Numbered from the stretch's first letter, positions 1-9,634 are shown. The stretch is 64,000 bases of DNA from Lysinibacillus antri (GCF_003977595.1 NZ_RYYR01000008.1:1-64000), one strand, 5' to 3'. Translations and numbers: made by a program. Notes: generated by a model from the letters alone, not told the origin.

Positions 1-16
1 TAAGGTAAAACTAAAA

Positions 17-49
17 GGCATGAGTCCAGTACAGTACCGAACTCATGCC
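17..49 (-). terminator. Rho-independent terminator of aspA
   Basis: Nine-bp perfect inverted repeat (GGCATGAGT / ACTCATGCC) with a 15-nt loop. On the minus strand it is followed by a short T tract. It lies about 80 bases beyond the aspA stop codon. Confidence 0.65.
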
Positions 50-127
50 CAAGTAGCTGCCTAATATTCATGTCTAACTTTTTGGGTTCACTTCAATTAG
101 GGTTCTTTCTCTAAATATATGAAACAC

Positions 128-1549
128 TTATTTAACTAATTCTCGGCCACCAGCAATACCTGGATGTGTCATTTCAAATGGATCAAGGATTATATCCAGT
201 TGTTCTGCAGTAAGAGCACCCGATTTTAAACAAAGTTCACGCACTGAAGCGCCAGTAGCGATGGCTTCTTTTGCAATTTGTGCAGCCAGCTCATAACCAA
301 TATGCGGGTTTACAGCTGTAATAATACCAACACTTTTTTCAACGTATTCTCTTAAGTGCTCTTCATTTGCCTTAATATCAACTAAACATTTATTTGTAAA
401 CACTTCAAATACATTACTCATAATAGAGATTGATTGAATTAAATTAAAGAATAATACTGGCTCCATAACATTTAATTCGAATTGACCAGCTTCCGATGCA
501 GCTGAAATTGTTAAGTCGTTCCCCATCACTTGGAAAGCTACTTGGTTTACCACTTCTGCCATAACCGGATTTACTTTTCCAGGCATAATGGATGAGCCTG
601 GTTGACGCGCAGGTAAGACGATTTCAAATAGACCATCGCGCGGACCTGAAGCCATTAAACGTAAGTCATTTGCGATTTTTGACATATTAATCATACAAAC
701 TTTTAAATTAGCTGAGACTTCTGTATAGCAATCTGTATTTTGAGTAGCATCCACTAAATGTTCTGCCCCTTTTAACGGTAAGCCACTTAATTCACTAAGA
801 TTTCGAACGACTGCTTGAATATAAGTTGGATCGGCATTTAACCCTGTACCAACTGCAGTTGCGCCCATGTTTACTTCATATAGATGTTGTCTTGAAAGTG
901 AAATACGATCAATATCACGTGATACGACACGACTATAGGCTTCAAATTCTTGGCCTAAAAGGATTGGTACCGCATCTTGAAGGTGAGTACGTCCCATTTT
1001 AATAATATGACCGAATTCCTTTGATTTTGAGACAAACGCTTGATGCATTGTTTTAATGGATTCTAATAATTGATTCATTAAACTTAAAATTGCGATATGT
1101 GTTGCTGTTGGGAAAGCATCGTTCGTTGATTGAGACATGTTAATATGGCTGTTTGGGCTAATAATTTTATAGTTTCCTTTTTCTTCACCCATTATTTCAA
1201 GCGCACGGTTTGCAATAACCTCGTTTGCATTCATATTGATTGATGTTCCAGCTCCACCTTGAATCGGATCAACAATAAATTGGTCGTTCCACTTCCCTGC
1301 AATTACTTCATCACATGCTTGAATAATATGTTGGCCGATTTCTTTTTTCAACATACCAACTTCCATATTCGCAAGCGCGGCAGCCTTTTTAACAATACCT
1401 AAAGACTTAATTAATTCTGGATGAATGCGATAACCTGTAATCGGGAAGTTTTCAATAGCTCTCGTTGTTTGAACACCATAATAAGCATCTTTTGGAATTT
1501 GTTTTTCCCCTAAGAAGTCTTTTTCAATACGATACGCTGTATTTGACAT
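128..1549 (-). CDS. aspA: Aspartate ammonia-lyase
   Basis: Aspartase, which converts L-aspartate reversibly to fumarate and ammonia in the cytoplasm. The signature loop GSSIMPGKVNP of the fumarase/aspartase superfamily is intact, and the N-terminal IEKDFLGEKQIP is typical of AspA rather than fumarase. About 473 residues is a normal length. I place the start at the ATG at 1549 because GGAG lies 9 nt before it; the ATG at 1564 has only a weak site. The gene stands alone between its own terminator and an upstream region with two hairpins. Function is known from the family, with the motifs seen directly. Confidence 0.95.
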   Translation of the reverse strand: MSNTAYRIEKDFLGEKQIPKDAYYGVQTTRAIENFPITGYRIHPELIKSLGIVKKAAALANMEVGMLKKEIGQHIIQACDEVIAGKWNDQFIVDPIQGGAGTSINMNANEVIANRALEIMGEEKGNYKIISPNSHINMSQSTNDAFPTATHIAILSLMNQLLESIKTMHQAFVSKSKEFGHIIKMGRTHLQDAVPILLGQEFEAYSRVVSRDIDRISLSRQHLYEVNMGATAVGTGLNADPTYIQAVVRNLSELSGLPLKGAEHLVDATQNTDCYTEVSANLKVCMINMSKIANDLRLMASGPRDGLFEIVLPARQPGSSIMPGKVNPVMAEVVNQVAFQVMGNDLTISAASEAGQFELNVMEPVLFFNLIQSISIMSNVFEVFTNKCLVDIKANEEHLREYVEKSVGIITAVNPHIGYELAAQIAKEAIATGASVRELCLKSGALTAEQLDIILDPFEMTHPGIAGGRELVK

Positions 1550-1717
1550 TATACTATTCTCCATTTCTCAGATGTAGGCTATTAAAGCTACATAATTTGT
1601 TTCTACACTACTAATATATATCAAGATTAGAACAATTTCATCTATTTTTGAGATAAATATTTTTTTATTTATTAGGTCATATATAAAAACATGGAAAATC
1701 CATTTAAATTACCTATA

Positions 1718-1758
1718 AAAAAGAGATGCCCAGAAAGCACTGCACTTTCTGGACATCT
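1718..1758 (-). terminator. Second hairpin terminator between trhO and aspA
   Basis: Stem AGATG.CCAGAAAG with a short loop. On the minus strand it is followed by CTTTTTT. One C-A mismatch on the plus strand becomes a G-U pair on the minus strand, which supports minus-strand function. It probably backs up the trhO terminator. The rest of 1565-1881 holds no gene that I can see. Confidence 0.6.
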
Positions 1759-1837
1759 ACGCTTCTAATGATAAAATACCACTAAAAATCTGTGCTCCTG
1801 CGGTAGTAACAATAAATTGTCACTATCCTCGTCGCAA

Positions 1838-1876
1838 AAGAGGGACGTCCAAAAATCCCTTTTCGGACGTCCCCCC
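1838..1876 (-). terminator. Rho-independent terminator of trhO
   Basis: Nine-bp perfect stem GGGACGTCC / GGACGTCCC about 10 bases after the trhO stop. It is followed on the minus strand by TCTTTT. Confidence 0.75.
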
Positions 1877-1881
1877 TTTCG

Positions 1882-2835
1882 CTATACAGTTGTTTCCTCT
1901 AACCATTTTAATTGCTGTTGTACGAATTCTGGAGTTAAATTGTGCTTCACAATGTAGCGATTTCGTTCATGTTTAGAGCATTCAATTGTACAACCACCTA
2001 AATGTTTTAACTCATTTTCTTCAGAAGCTAAAATTTGTTTATTACATTCAGGGTTTGCACAGTTTACATATCGTTCACAAGGAGTCCCATCAAAATGATC
2101 CTTCCCTACCACAACATGCTCTACCTGGTTGATTGGGACAGTTAATCTTTCATCAAACACATACATTTGACCATCCCATAATTGACCTTTAGCCACAGGG
2201 TCTTTACCATATGTGGCAATACCACCATGCAACTGACCAACGTCTTCCCCAATGCCTTCACGTTTTAACCAACCAGAAAACTTTTCACAGCGAATTCCGC
2301 CAGTACAATACGTTAAAACGCGTTTACCTTCGAATAGCTCTCGATTATTACGTACCCATTCTGGTGTATCACGGAATGTTTCTACTTCTGGGCGAATCGC
2401 ACCTCTGAAATGGCCGACATCATATTCATATGTGTTACGAACGTCTAACACAACTGTATCTTCTAGTTGCATTTCAGTTAAAAATTGCTCCGGTGTTAAG
2501 TAGCGACCAGTAATTTCATGAGGATTGATATCATCTTCCAAGCTTAAATTTACGAGTTCTGGACGTGGACGAACATGCATTTTCTTGAAAGCGTGCCCTT
2601 CTACTGGATCAATTTTGAACACAATTCCTTTAAATAAAGGATGTTGCTTCATCATTTCCATATAAGCATTTGTATCTTCAATTGTTCCGGAAACAGTACC
2701 ATTCATTCCTTCTGTTGCAACTAAAATACGACCTTTTAAATTCAATGCTTTACAGTCAGCTAAATGTGCTGCAGCGAAAGCTTCTGGGTCAGTTATATTT
2801 GTATAATGATAATAAAGTAATACTTGATAATTCAT
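1882..2835 (-). CDS. trhO: tRNA uridine(34) hydroxylase TrhO (rhodanese family)
   Basis: 317-residue protein of the YceA/YbfQ family, which makes 5-hydroxyuridine at the wobble position of tRNAs using O2. It has an N-terminal acylphosphatase-like domain, then a rhodanese domain with the catalytic-cysteine loop [11 protein letters not shown] (about residues 176-186), then a Cys-rich tail ([22 protein letters not shown]) typical of the long Bacillus form. The start has AGGTGG about 8 nt upstream. A hairpin with a T8 run lies in the leader (2907-2967), so expression may be attenuated. The family assignment is firm; the substrate comes from the family. Confidence 0.93.
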   Translation of the reverse strand: MNYQVLLYYHYTNITDPEAFAAAHLADCKALNLKGRILVATEGMNGTVSGTIEDTNAYMEMMKQHPLFKGIVFKIDPVEGHAFKKMHVRPRPELVNLSLEDDINPHEITGRYLTPEQFLTEMQLEDTVVLDVRNTYEYDVGHFRGAIRPEVETFRDTPEWVRNNRELFEGKRVLTYCTGGIRCEKFSGWLKREGIGEDVGQLHGGIATYGKDPVAKGQLWDGQMYVFDERLTVPINQVEHVVVGKDHFDGTPCERYVNCANPECNKQILASEENELKHLGGCTIECSKHERNRYIVKHNLTPEFVQQQLKWLEETTV

Positions 2836-2904
2836 TGTTTATTCCACCTATCATGTTTATTTGCAAGATAATTGATAGTATCTTTCGTTTTTAAAGCAAA
2901 AAAA

Positions 2905-2967
2905 ATAGCGGTAATCCCGCAACAAGTTTTGTTAGTAAAGTATATTGCTATAACCACGCTATTAGAT
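2905..2967 (-). promoter_or_regulatory. Terminator-like hairpin in the trhO leader (possible attenuator)
   Basis: On the minus strand AATAGCG (about 2961-2967) pairs with CGCTATT, which runs directly into a T8 tract. A smaller hairpin GCGG-GATTA-CCGC shares the 3' side. The element sits 65-130 bases upstream of trhO in a divergent intergenic region, so it cannot be the terminator of an upstream gene. I do not recognise a known riboswitch aptamer in it. Confidence 0.4.
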
Positions 2968-3097
2968 TAACATACTTTCTTCATCTTCTCTTCAGACCTA
3001 AGTTTGAATTAATCATTACCTATTATTCAATTTTTTTACATCTCTCTCCCTCATTCATATCATTCCAAAAACAAATTTCTAAAAAAACTTTTTCTCG

Positions 3098-3127
3098 ACC
3101 CCCACAAACTTTCTATCACTCTACGAA
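3098..3127 (+). promoter_or_regulatory. Candidate SigI-type promoter
   Basis: ACCCCC at 3098-3103 and CGAA at 3124-3127 match the two boxes known for Bacillus SigI promoters. The spacer seen is 20 nt, which I cannot check against the accepted range. The position, upstream of a gene followed by sigI-rsgI, supports the reading. Confidence 0.5.
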
Positions 3128-3178
3128 TAATAAAGTGTCCGAATAAAATGGACAAAATAATCTTAGAGGTGACTAAAC

Positions 3179-3910
3179 ATGAAATTCAAAAAAGCAGGCG
3201 CAGCAATTATTGTAGCAACATTAACAGTAGCAGGATCAAGTTATGCATGGGCAGATGAAAACCTATTTAATTCAACAGAAGAACAAACGGAAACACAAAC
3301 AGAAGAAACAACACAAGTGATTACACCTGAAGACGAGACAAATACGACAGAAGATACAACAGTTGAAAATTCAGAAGAAAACGGTACTGACGAAACGGTT
3401 ACACCTGAAGAATCAACTACAGATGAAGAGGAAGAAACAGATACTACGGAAGAATCGACAACTACTTCACCTGAAGAAGTAAATAAAGATTCTGAGTTCC
3501 CTGAAATCCCTGAAGGTTACACAGCTGGAAATCTTATTGCGTTAAAGCAAGCCTATGAGAATGCTGGAAATGCAACGGCTAAAGCGGCTATTTTACGTAA
3601 TGCCGAAAGAGCTATTGCTAAATTCGAAGCAAAACAAGCAGCATCTAAACAAGTAGACTCAACGGAATCAGAAGTTATCGATTTAACACCGTTCTTAGAA
3701 AACACAGAAACAGTGACACCTGTTACAGAAACGAAAGTACAACCAGCACCAGTTGAAACAACAAAAGAATCAGTAAAAGCTCAACAAAAAACTCTTAAAG
3801 AAGAACATAAACAAGAGAAAAAAGCACTTCAAGAGAAACATAAAACAGAAAAACAAGAATTAAAAGCGGAACATAAAGCTGAAAAACAAGCGGCTAAAGG
3901 GAAAGAGTAA
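3179..3910 (+). CDS. Secreted acidic Thr/Glu-rich protein, probable SigI-regulon member
   Basis: 243 residues. A clear signal peptide (Lys-rich start, hydrophobic core, SSYAWA-DE cleavage site near residue 26) is followed by about 85 residues of Thr/Glu/Asp-rich linker. A short helical block starts PEGYTAGNLIALKQAYENAG (about residues 116-160), and the tail is a highly charged Lys/Glu/His coiled-coil-like repeat (HK.EK). I do not recognise an enzyme domain. It is preceded by a SigI-like promoter and followed 111 bases later by sigI with no strong terminator between, so it may be co-transcribed with its own regulators. A role in the cell wall or envelope is inference. Confidence 0.75.
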   Translation: MKFKKAGAAIIVATLTVAGSSYAWADENLFNSTEEQTETQTEETTQVITPEDETNTTEDTTVENSEENGTDETVTPEESTTDEEEETDTTEESTTTSPEEVNKDSEFPEIPEGYTAGNLIALKQAYENAGNATAKAAILRNAERAIAKFEAKQAASKQVDSTESEVIDLTPFLENTETVTPVTETKVQPAPVETTKESVKAQQKTLKEEHKQEKKALQEKHKTEKQELKAEHKAEKQAAKGKE

Positions 3911-4021
3911 AATTATCCAAAAATATTAAATAATTATTTCAATATATTAAAACCGCTTTTCATTTCCAAGAAAGCCATATACAATCATGGCATTCACTAG
4001 ATGTGAGAACGGAGGGTATTT

Positions 4022-4765
4022 ATGCTTTTGTCTATTATTCATGGACTATTTAAACCAAAACAAGATATTGGTGAGCTTGCACAATTGGCAAAAGCAGGTA
4101 ATGAGGAGGTTTTAAACGACCTCCTTTTTGCTCATGCTCCGTTTATGAAAAAAACAGCTTCTTTTGTCTGTAAACGAACAATTGACGAACATGATGAAGA
4201 ATTTAGTGTCGCTATGCATGGGTTTCATGAAGCAATTCAAAGATATAAAGCTTCAGAAAAGGCTTCTTTTTTAACATTTGCGCATCTCATTATTAAAAGA
4301 AGATTAATCGACTTTATTCGAAATGAATCCGCAAGAAAAGAAAGAGTTTATTTAATCGAACCAAGCAACGAAGAATCATCTAATCAGCATTATATATTTG
4401 ATGAGCAATCCATCCATACATATTCTGAAACCCAACGAGCACAATCCAGAAAAGAAGAACTACTCTTATATAAACAAGCCCTTGCAAATTTTAATTTAAC
4501 CTTTGAAGAGCTAACGAAATGTTCGCCAAAGCATGAAGATTCGAGGAAAACTGCATTTTACATTGCTCAAATCGTTGCACAATCGGAAGAGCTATATAGC
4601 TATCTGGACAACAATAAAAAACTTCCGATTAAACAGCTTGAATCTTTAGTGGAAGTATCTCGAAAAACAATTGAACGCCATCGCAAATATATTATTGCTG
4701 TGGTGATCTTATTAAACAGTGATTATACGTATTTGAAAGATTACGTCAAAGGAGAAATCATATGA
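4022..4765 (+). CDS. sigI: RNA polymerase sigma factor SigI
   Basis: 247 residues. The region-2-like segment (about residues 56-100: DEEFSVAMHGFHEAI through KRRLIDFIRNE) and a C-terminal helix-turn-helix (PIKQLESLVEVSRKTIERH) fit the SigI family, which acts in heat and cell-wall stress in Bacillus. GGAGGG precedes the ATG. The stop overlaps the rsgI start by four bases (ATGA), the usual translationally coupled arrangement. RsgI should hold it inactive at the membrane. Family and operon context agree. Confidence 0.92.
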   Translation: MLLSIIHGLFKPKQDIGELAQLAKAGNEEVLNDLLFAHAPFMKKTASFVCKRTIDEHDEEFSVAMHGFHEAIQRYKASEKASFLTFAHLIIKRRLIDFIRNESARKERVYLIEPSNEESSNQHYIFDEQSIHTYSETQRAQSRKEELLLYKQALANFNLTFEELTKCSPKHEDSRKTAFYIAQIVAQSEELYSYLDNNKKLPIKQLESLVEVSRKTIERHRKYIIAVVILLNSDYTYLKDYVKGEII

Positions 4766-5640
4766 TGCGCACATATAGAGGAATTGTTTGCGAAAAAAAC
4801 AAAAATGATATGGTTTTCATGACGGATCAAGGTGAATTTCTTCGTGGCATTCCTCTTGTCGCAAATGCTGAAGTTGGCGAGGAAGTAGAATTTCAACTCG
4901 TTACCTCTGCCCCACTTCGAAATAAGAAATTGAAATTATTTGTGGCTGCCCCAGTTTTGGCCGCTGCGATTGTTTTACTTCTCCTAACCTCAACCTTGTT
5001 TACAAAAACAGCGAATGTGTATGCATATATTCAACTAGAAGGCGAAACATCCATTGAAATTGGCATAGATGAGGATGGTAAAGTAATTTCAGTGAGTTCT
5101 GATAATCAAGAACTTCCGCTTGACCATTGGAAGGACCAACCAGTAGATCAAGTACTAGCTGATGCAATAAAACAAATCGCGCCCAACAATGAGGATTATG
5201 AAATCAAAACAAAATTTGAAAAACAAGATCAATCGGAATTAAATTCGTATATAGAAAACACCGTTAAAGAAAGCAAAGAGCAAATCAACAAGCCAGTTCA
5301 AAACATACAAGAGAAGATCGAAAAAGAAGGAACGATCCCTGAGGACAATACACCTACAGAGATACCTGATGAAAATAATGGTAATAATACGAAACAACAA
5401 CAACCACCATCGAAAGTACAAGACGAAAACAACGGAAAATCGAATCAAGAAAAAACAAATAACTCGAACGCAGAAATTAAAAAATCCGATAACCATTCAA
5501 ATCAAAGGGAAAATAAACAAACGCCAAATAACAATAACATAGAAAAAGAACACCTTAATAAAGATAAGGAAATTAAAACGAACGACAAATCAAATGGTCC
5601 ACAAAATAATAAGCAGAAACAACCACATCAAGAAGAATAG
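4762..5640 (+). CDS. rsgI: Membrane anti-sigma-I factor RsgI
   Basis: 292 residues. The cytoplasmic N-terminal RsgI domain (MRTYRGIVCEKNKNDMVFMT onward, about 1-50) binds SigI. One membrane helix spans about residues 59-80. A conserved juxtamembrane outer segment (ANVYAYIQLEGETSIEIGID) follows, then about 130 residues of Asn/Gln/Lys-rich low-complexity sequence exposed outside. No carbohydrate-binding or enzyme domain like those of clostridial RsgI proteins is visible. It overlaps sigI by 4 bp. The signal sensed is unknown. Confidence 0.92.
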   Translation: MMRTYRGIVCEKNKNDMVFMTDQGEFLRGIPLVANAEVGEEVEFQLVTSAPLRNKKLKLFVAAPVLAAAIVLLLLTSTLFTKTANVYAYIQLEGETSIEIGIDEDGKVISVSSDNQELPLDHWKDQPVDQVLADAIKQIAPNNEDYEIKTKFEKQDQSELNSYIENTVKESKEQINKPVQNIQEKIEKEGTIPEDNTPTEIPDENNGNNTKQQQPPSKVQDENNGKSNQEKTNNSNAEIKKSDNHSNQRENKQTPNNNNIEKEHLNKDKEIKTNDKSNGPQNNKQKQPHQEE

Positions 5641-5647
5641 AAAATCA

Positions 5648-5675
5648 GGGAGGCGATCATGTAGCTTCCCTTTTT
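5648..5675 (+). terminator. Rho-independent terminator of sigI-rsgI
   Basis: GGGAGGC / GCTTCCC stem with a 9-nt loop followed by TTTTT, eight bases after the rsgI stop. Confidence 0.8.
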
Positions 5676-5865
5676 AATAGAAATGAACAGTGGACTATAG
5701 GACAGTTCTAATTATGCATCTACCTTAATATAATTATAATATGGTGGCCCAAAAACTCGAATTTTGCATACTAATATTTCGTACATTGATTTTCTTGGGC
5801 ACTACAATACTTTTTTATTTTGCTAATTCCTTTGAAAGTATATAATAGGTTAATGGAGGTATACG

Positions 5866-7260
5866 ATGCTGAAAATAAAAAATATAGAATTTATAAAAAC
5901 GGTTTATGATGAATCTCTTTCACATAATATCTTTTCAATTGCGAATATTCAATTCTCAAATTATCCTCCCATTAACGGAGCTCTACTTTACTGGAAAAAG
6001 AACACATCTCGCGCGGAGTTTACTCCTGAGGGGGATTTTAAATTTTTCTATGATATGGCAAACATTACATATTACGCTTCTGTTAAGTTTCCAAAAAATA
6101 TAAAATTAACCCGTGATCAAAAACAAGAACTAGCTTATATTTTACTGGACGAACGAGGCTCAATCGGTACTTATAGTTTAAAAACCCATCCTAGCCGAAA
6201 GAAAAAATTCAATCCTAAGACATCACTAGCAAAATTAAATATACCGAAAGATTTTGACGTAAAATCCATTCCTTCTTATGTTGGACCAATTATTGATGAC
6301 CTTGATATGAATGTATTGCTAGAGGCAAACCCACATCTATCTAAAAAGTTTATTCATGATTATTGCTTTTGGCGTTACAACTTAGTCAAAATGCATCCCA
6401 ATGAATTTGAGCGCTATTTAGACTATGTTGATTTTTCATATATTTGTTATGCTTGTGATACGCTAACGGAGAAATACTTAATCGATCATTTAGATCAAGT
6501 CGATGTTTCTTCCTTACAATACAATTACCCTGTTTTATCTCGTCTATCAGCATCCTTTAAAAAATTTATTATCGATGAATTAAGAAGTCAAAATGTCAAA
6601 ATGAATCAACATTTTGAAGAAGAGATTGATTTATTTATAGAAGACGATACGTATTTTAGTGAGTATAGTACGATCCATCTACTAGATGATGAGAATGATT
6701 TCGATGAGGAAGAAGAAATAACAGAATTTCAATTTTTCGAATTCGATCGCGGTCAATATAAATGGCTAGGAAGCGAACACATGGTAAAAGGAATTCCTTC
6801 TCTTGCAAGTCAAATATATGATGACATGGGCTATAAAAAGCCATCTAATAAAGAAATGGATATGATGTTTAGTAGCTATAACAAAAAACAGAAACAACTG
6901 GTTAGTGCGATTATAGAACCTCATTGGTTACATCGATATCGCGAAAAATTAGACTGGACAACTATTTGTCAATATAACGTATATTTAACAGAAGATTTTT
7001 TAAATGCCCATCTACAGTATATTGATTTTGGGGCACTCGGAAATAATCTATGGTGCGAACTCTCAGAAGCTTTTATCGAAAAGCATATGAACCAATTTAA
7101 TCATAATAAGCCAGTCCCAATCATTATTCGCCATTTAACCGAACAATTATATTTAAATTATAAACATATGATCAAAGTGAACTCTGACCTACTTTATCAA
7201 TATTACGATTCAATTGGAAATGATGAATATGAGAAGTTACAAAACTTAATAAGCGAATAA
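5866..7260 (+). CDS. Hypothetical protein with degenerate helical repeats
   Basis: 464 residues, no signal peptide or membrane segment; I do not recognise the family. The body carries loosely repeated units of about 25-35 residues of the type LTEKYLIDHLDQVDVSSL, LTEDFLNAHLQYIDFGAL and LSEAFIEKHMNQF, suggesting an alpha-helical solenoid. The stretch around residues 260-290 is strongly acidic. GGAGG precedes the ATG, and a TATAAT-like -10 lies about 25 bases further upstream. It is monocistronic and ends in a shared bidirectional terminator. Nothing here says what it binds. Confidence 0.8.
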   Translation: MLKIKNIEFIKTVYDESLSHNIFSIANIQFSNYPPINGALLYWKKNTSRAEFTPEGDFKFFYDMANITYYASVKFPKNIKLTRDQKQELAYILLDERGSIGTYSLKTHPSRKKKFNPKTSLAKLNIPKDFDVKSIPSYVGPIIDDLDMNVLLEANPHLSKKFIHDYCFWRYNLVKMHPNEFERYLDYVDFSYICYACDTLTEKYLIDHLDQVDVSSLQYNYPVLSRLSASFKKFIIDELRSQNVKMNQHFEEEIDLFIEDDTYFSEYSTIHLLDDENDFDEEEEITEFQFFEFDRGQYKWLGSEHMVKGIPSLASQIYDDMGYKKPSNKEMDMMFSSYNKKQKQLVSAIIEPHWLHRYREKLDWTTICQYNVYLTEDFLNAHLQYIDFGALGNNLWCELSEAFIEKHMNQFNHNKPVPIIIRHLTEQLYLNYKHMIKVNSDLLYQYYDSIGNDEYEKLQNLISE

Positions 7261-7299
7261 AAAAATCAGGAACATTGGCATTCAATGTTCCTGATTTTT
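7261..7299. terminator. Bidirectional terminator
   Basis: AAAATCAGGAACATTG pairs with CAATGTTCCTGATTTT around a 5-nt loop, with A and T tracts on either side. It sits between two converging genes. Confidence 0.88.
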
Positions 7300-7301
7300 A
7301 T

Positions 7302-9008
7302 TTATATGAGTAAGCCTTCAATTTTCATTGTAAATTCTTGTACATTAAGGGGTTTACTAAAATAATACCCTTGTACATATTCACAGCCATATTCCTTTAA
7401 AATTTGCAGTTCTTCCAGTTTTTCAACACCTTCTGCAACAACTTTAAGATTTAGCGCGTGTGCTAATGAAATGATAGCCGCAACCATTGATATTCCCGAT
7501 TCCCCCTCGCTCATATTCACAATAAACGAGCGATCAATTTTCAAAATATCAATTGGGAATTCCTTTAAAAAGCCAAGAGAACTATAACCAGTACCGAAAT
7601 CATCAATCGCTACCGTTAACCCTAACGCCTTTAATTGTTTAATTTTACTCAGTACATCTTCATTATGGTCCATCATGCTCATTTCAGTAATTTCGATTTC
7701 TAAATTATGTGCATCTACACCTGTTTCATCCATAATTTCAACGAGACGGTTTATAAAATTAACTTCTTGAAAATGAATTGGCGAAATATTGATGGCAACA
7801 TGCAAATCAAGGCCAAATTGTTCTTTCCATTGTTTGATTTGTAGAGAAGCCTTACGTAACACCCATTCGCCGATATCGCAAATTAAACCGCAATCTTCAG
7901 CGAATGGAATAAATTGATTTGGTGGAATCTGTCCTAATTCTGGATCTTTCCACCTTAACAATGCTTCCATTCCAACCATTTTCTCAGTTTTTACACAAAT
8001 TTTAGGTTGGTAATACAATTCTAGTACGTCATTTTTAATTGCATGATGTAGTTTTGATTCAAACATGAGTGCATGGTCATTTAAACCGTTCATATTTTCT
8101 CGGAAAACTTGATATTGATTTCCCCGCTTATTTTTCGCTGCATACATCGCTACATCGGCACTAACCATTAAATTTTCCGCATTATTCCCGTGATCAGGAA
8201 AAATGCTGATCCCGATACAAATACTTGAATAGAACTCGTAATTATTAAAACTAAACGGTTTATTAAATAGCTGCATAAATTTATTGGCCATATAATCCAC
8301 TTGAGCTGCATCCTCTAATAAAAATACAAACTCATCTCCATTGAGACGATAAAAAGAATTCCCTGATTTATCAAGTGTTTTAAAACGCTCCGCAACTTCG
8401 ATTAGGAATAGATCCCCTACATTATGACCAAGCGCATCATTAATATTTCGGAAACGATTCACATCAATAAAAAACAGCGCAAACTTACTATTTGTTTGGC
8501 GACTTGCATCGATTTGTTTTAATAATCTATTTGATAAATTCCGTCGATTTGGTAAGCCTGTTAAATCATCGTGATTCGCAAAGTGTGTTAAAATATTAAT
8601 GTTTTTTTGAGCAGTTATATCTGTTCGGATTGAAATATATTGATAAGGCTTCCCCTTTTCATCTAAAAAAGGAACGATTGATGTTTGTACCCAATAATGA
8701 GAACCATCTTTTGCTTTATTACAAATTTCACCGTGCCACGTATGACCATTACCAATTGTTTTCCACATTTCTTTAAAAAATGACTTTGGATGTATGCCTG
8801 AATTTAAGATTCGGTGGTTTTGTCCGATTAATTCTTCTCTAGTATATTTTGAAATATCACAAAAGCGGTCATTTACGGCTGTAATATTTCCCTTACGATC
8901 GGTTACTGCAAGAATAACAGATTTATCAAGTGCTGCTTTAATGTCTTTTAGTTCTTCATAACTATGATCCATTAAAGAGGTTTGAGTTGAATGAATGTCG
9001 TTTTTCAC
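7302..9008 (-). CDS. PAS-GGDEF-EAL cyclic-di-GMP signalling protein
   Basis: About 569 residues, cytoplasmic. A PAS/PAC sensor ([20 protein letters not shown]) is followed by a GGDEF domain with motif [11 protein letters not shown], whose first glycine is Asn. A C-terminal EAL phosphodiesterase domain retains [38 protein letters not shown] and AEGVE. The EAL half looks active; the cyclase half is uncertain. I choose the GTG at 9008 because GGAGGG lies 7 nt upstream of it, whereas that site falls inside the reading frame of the ATG at 9035. Net c-di-GMP turnover is likely; input ligand unknown. Confidence 0.88.
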   Translation of the reverse strand: MKNDIHSTQTSLMDHSYEELKDIKAALDKSVILAVTDRKGNITAVNDRFCDISKYTREELIGQNHRILNSGIHPKSFFKEMWKTIGNGHTWHGEICNKAKDGSHYWVQTSIVPFLDEKGKPYQYISIRTDITAQKNINILTHFANHDDLTGLPNRRNLSNRLLKQIDASRQTNSKFALFFIDVNRFRNINDALGHNVGDLFLIEVAERFKTLDKSGNSFYRLNGDEFVFLLEDAAQVDYMANKFMQLFNKPFSFNNYEFYSSICIGISIFPDHGNNAENLMVSADVAMYAAKNKRGNQYQVFRENMNGLNDHALMFESKLHHAIKNDVLELYYQPKICVKTEKMVGMEALLRWKDPELGQIPPNQFIPFAEDCGLICDIGEWVLRKASLQIKQWKEQFGLDLHVAINISPIHFQEVNFINRLVEIMDETGVDAHNLEIEITEMSMMDHNEDVLSKIKQLKALGLTVAIDDFGTGYSSLGFLKEFPIDILKIDRSFIVNMSEGESGISMVAAIISLAHALNLKVVAEGVEKLEELQILKEYGCEYVQGYYFSKPLNVQEFTMKIEGLLI

Positions 9009-9192
9009 AAATGGCCCTCCATTCATTAAGTACATTCCAATATATCAATATATTAGCATGTGAGTTAACGATTATTTCGTAATTATAATACCTAATGCAA
9101 ATAAATAATAGTGTATTGTCGAAATTTAAATAAACATTGTCATTTATGTCGAATTTTCAGTATAGTAATATACTACTAATCTTACTAATGAA

Positions 9193-9231
9193 AAACAACC
9201 CTACTTGCATAGAAACAAGTAAGGTTGTTAA
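9193..9231 (-). terminator. Terminator of the tandem small genes
   Basis: AACAACC.TACTTG pairs with CAAGTA.GGTTGTT; on the minus strand TTTTT follows. It lies about 20 bases past the 54-codon gene. Confidence 0.75.
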
Positions 9232-9249
9232 AAGAAGGTGCTATTTAAA

Positions 9250-9414
9250 TTAATTTTCAATATCACGACCTCTTTTCTGTTCGGCTCGTTCGTTATATGC
9301 ATCTAATTGTTCCTGTGACAAGTTCAAAATATAATAGTGGAAATTGATTGGCTCTAAACCATGTTGTTGGCATGCTTGTTTGTAATATTCATAACCGATA
9401 CGATAGTCACCCAT
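9250..9414 (-). CDS. Small protein, paralogue B of a tandem pair (54 aa)
   Basis: 54 residues, sharing with its neighbour the plan M..YR.GYEYY...C...GLEPINF.YY...LSQEQLD..NE.A. The conserved aromatic and Gln/Glu-rich pattern and synonymous differences between copies indicate real coding. It begins one base after the stop of paralogue A, with GGAAG inside A serving as its ribosome binding site, so the two are translationally coupled. I do not recognise the family. It has no membrane segment. Confidence 0.75.
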   Translation of the reverse strand: MGDYRIGYEYYKQACQQHGLEPINFHYYILNLSQEQLDAYNERAEQKRGRDIEN

Positions 9415-9415
9415 C

Positions 9416-9571
9416 TTACATTCTTCCTTTCATTTCACGTGCTTGTTCATTGAATTGATCTAACTGCTCTTGTGATAATTGTTGAACATAATAATAAAAA
9501 TTAATTGGCTCCAATCCAAAATCCTCACATTTTGTTAAGTAGTATTCATAACCTTCTCGATACATTGACAT
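9416..9571 (-). CDS. Small protein, paralogue A of a tandem pair (51 aa)
   Basis: 51 residues starting MSMYREGYEYYLTKCEDFG and containing the block GLEPINFYYYVQQLSQEQLD, shared with the following 54-residue gene. AAAGGG precedes the start; the second ATG at 9565 is an alternative. A SigA-type promoter sits about 50 bases upstream with a perfect inverted repeat over its -10. One conserved cysteine (residue 15; also 15 in the paralogue) and one GLEPINF block are the best-kept features. Function unknown. Confidence 0.75.
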   Translation of the reverse strand: MSMYREGYEYYLTKCEDFGLEPINFYYYVQQLSQEQLDQFNEQAREMKGRM

Positions 9572-9594
9572 TTTTCATCGTCCCTTTCTTTTGT

Positions 9595-9634
9595 GTACTA
9601 TAACAGTATTTATTTTGTGTTTTTAATATAGTAC
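9595..9634 (-). promoter_or_regulatory. Operator-like 8-bp inverted repeat at the small-gene promoter
   Basis: GTACTATA (9595-9602) and TATAGTAC (9627-9634) are perfect inverted copies with centres 32 bp apart, about three helical turns. One arm overlaps the -10 box and so is mostly not transcribed, which argues for a protein-binding site rather than an RNA hairpin. Confidence 0.5.

Noticed and set aside
2252-2503. Plus-strand frames within trhO and similar frames inside other genes
   Set aside because: They are shadows of well-supported genes on the opposite strand, without ribosome binding sites.
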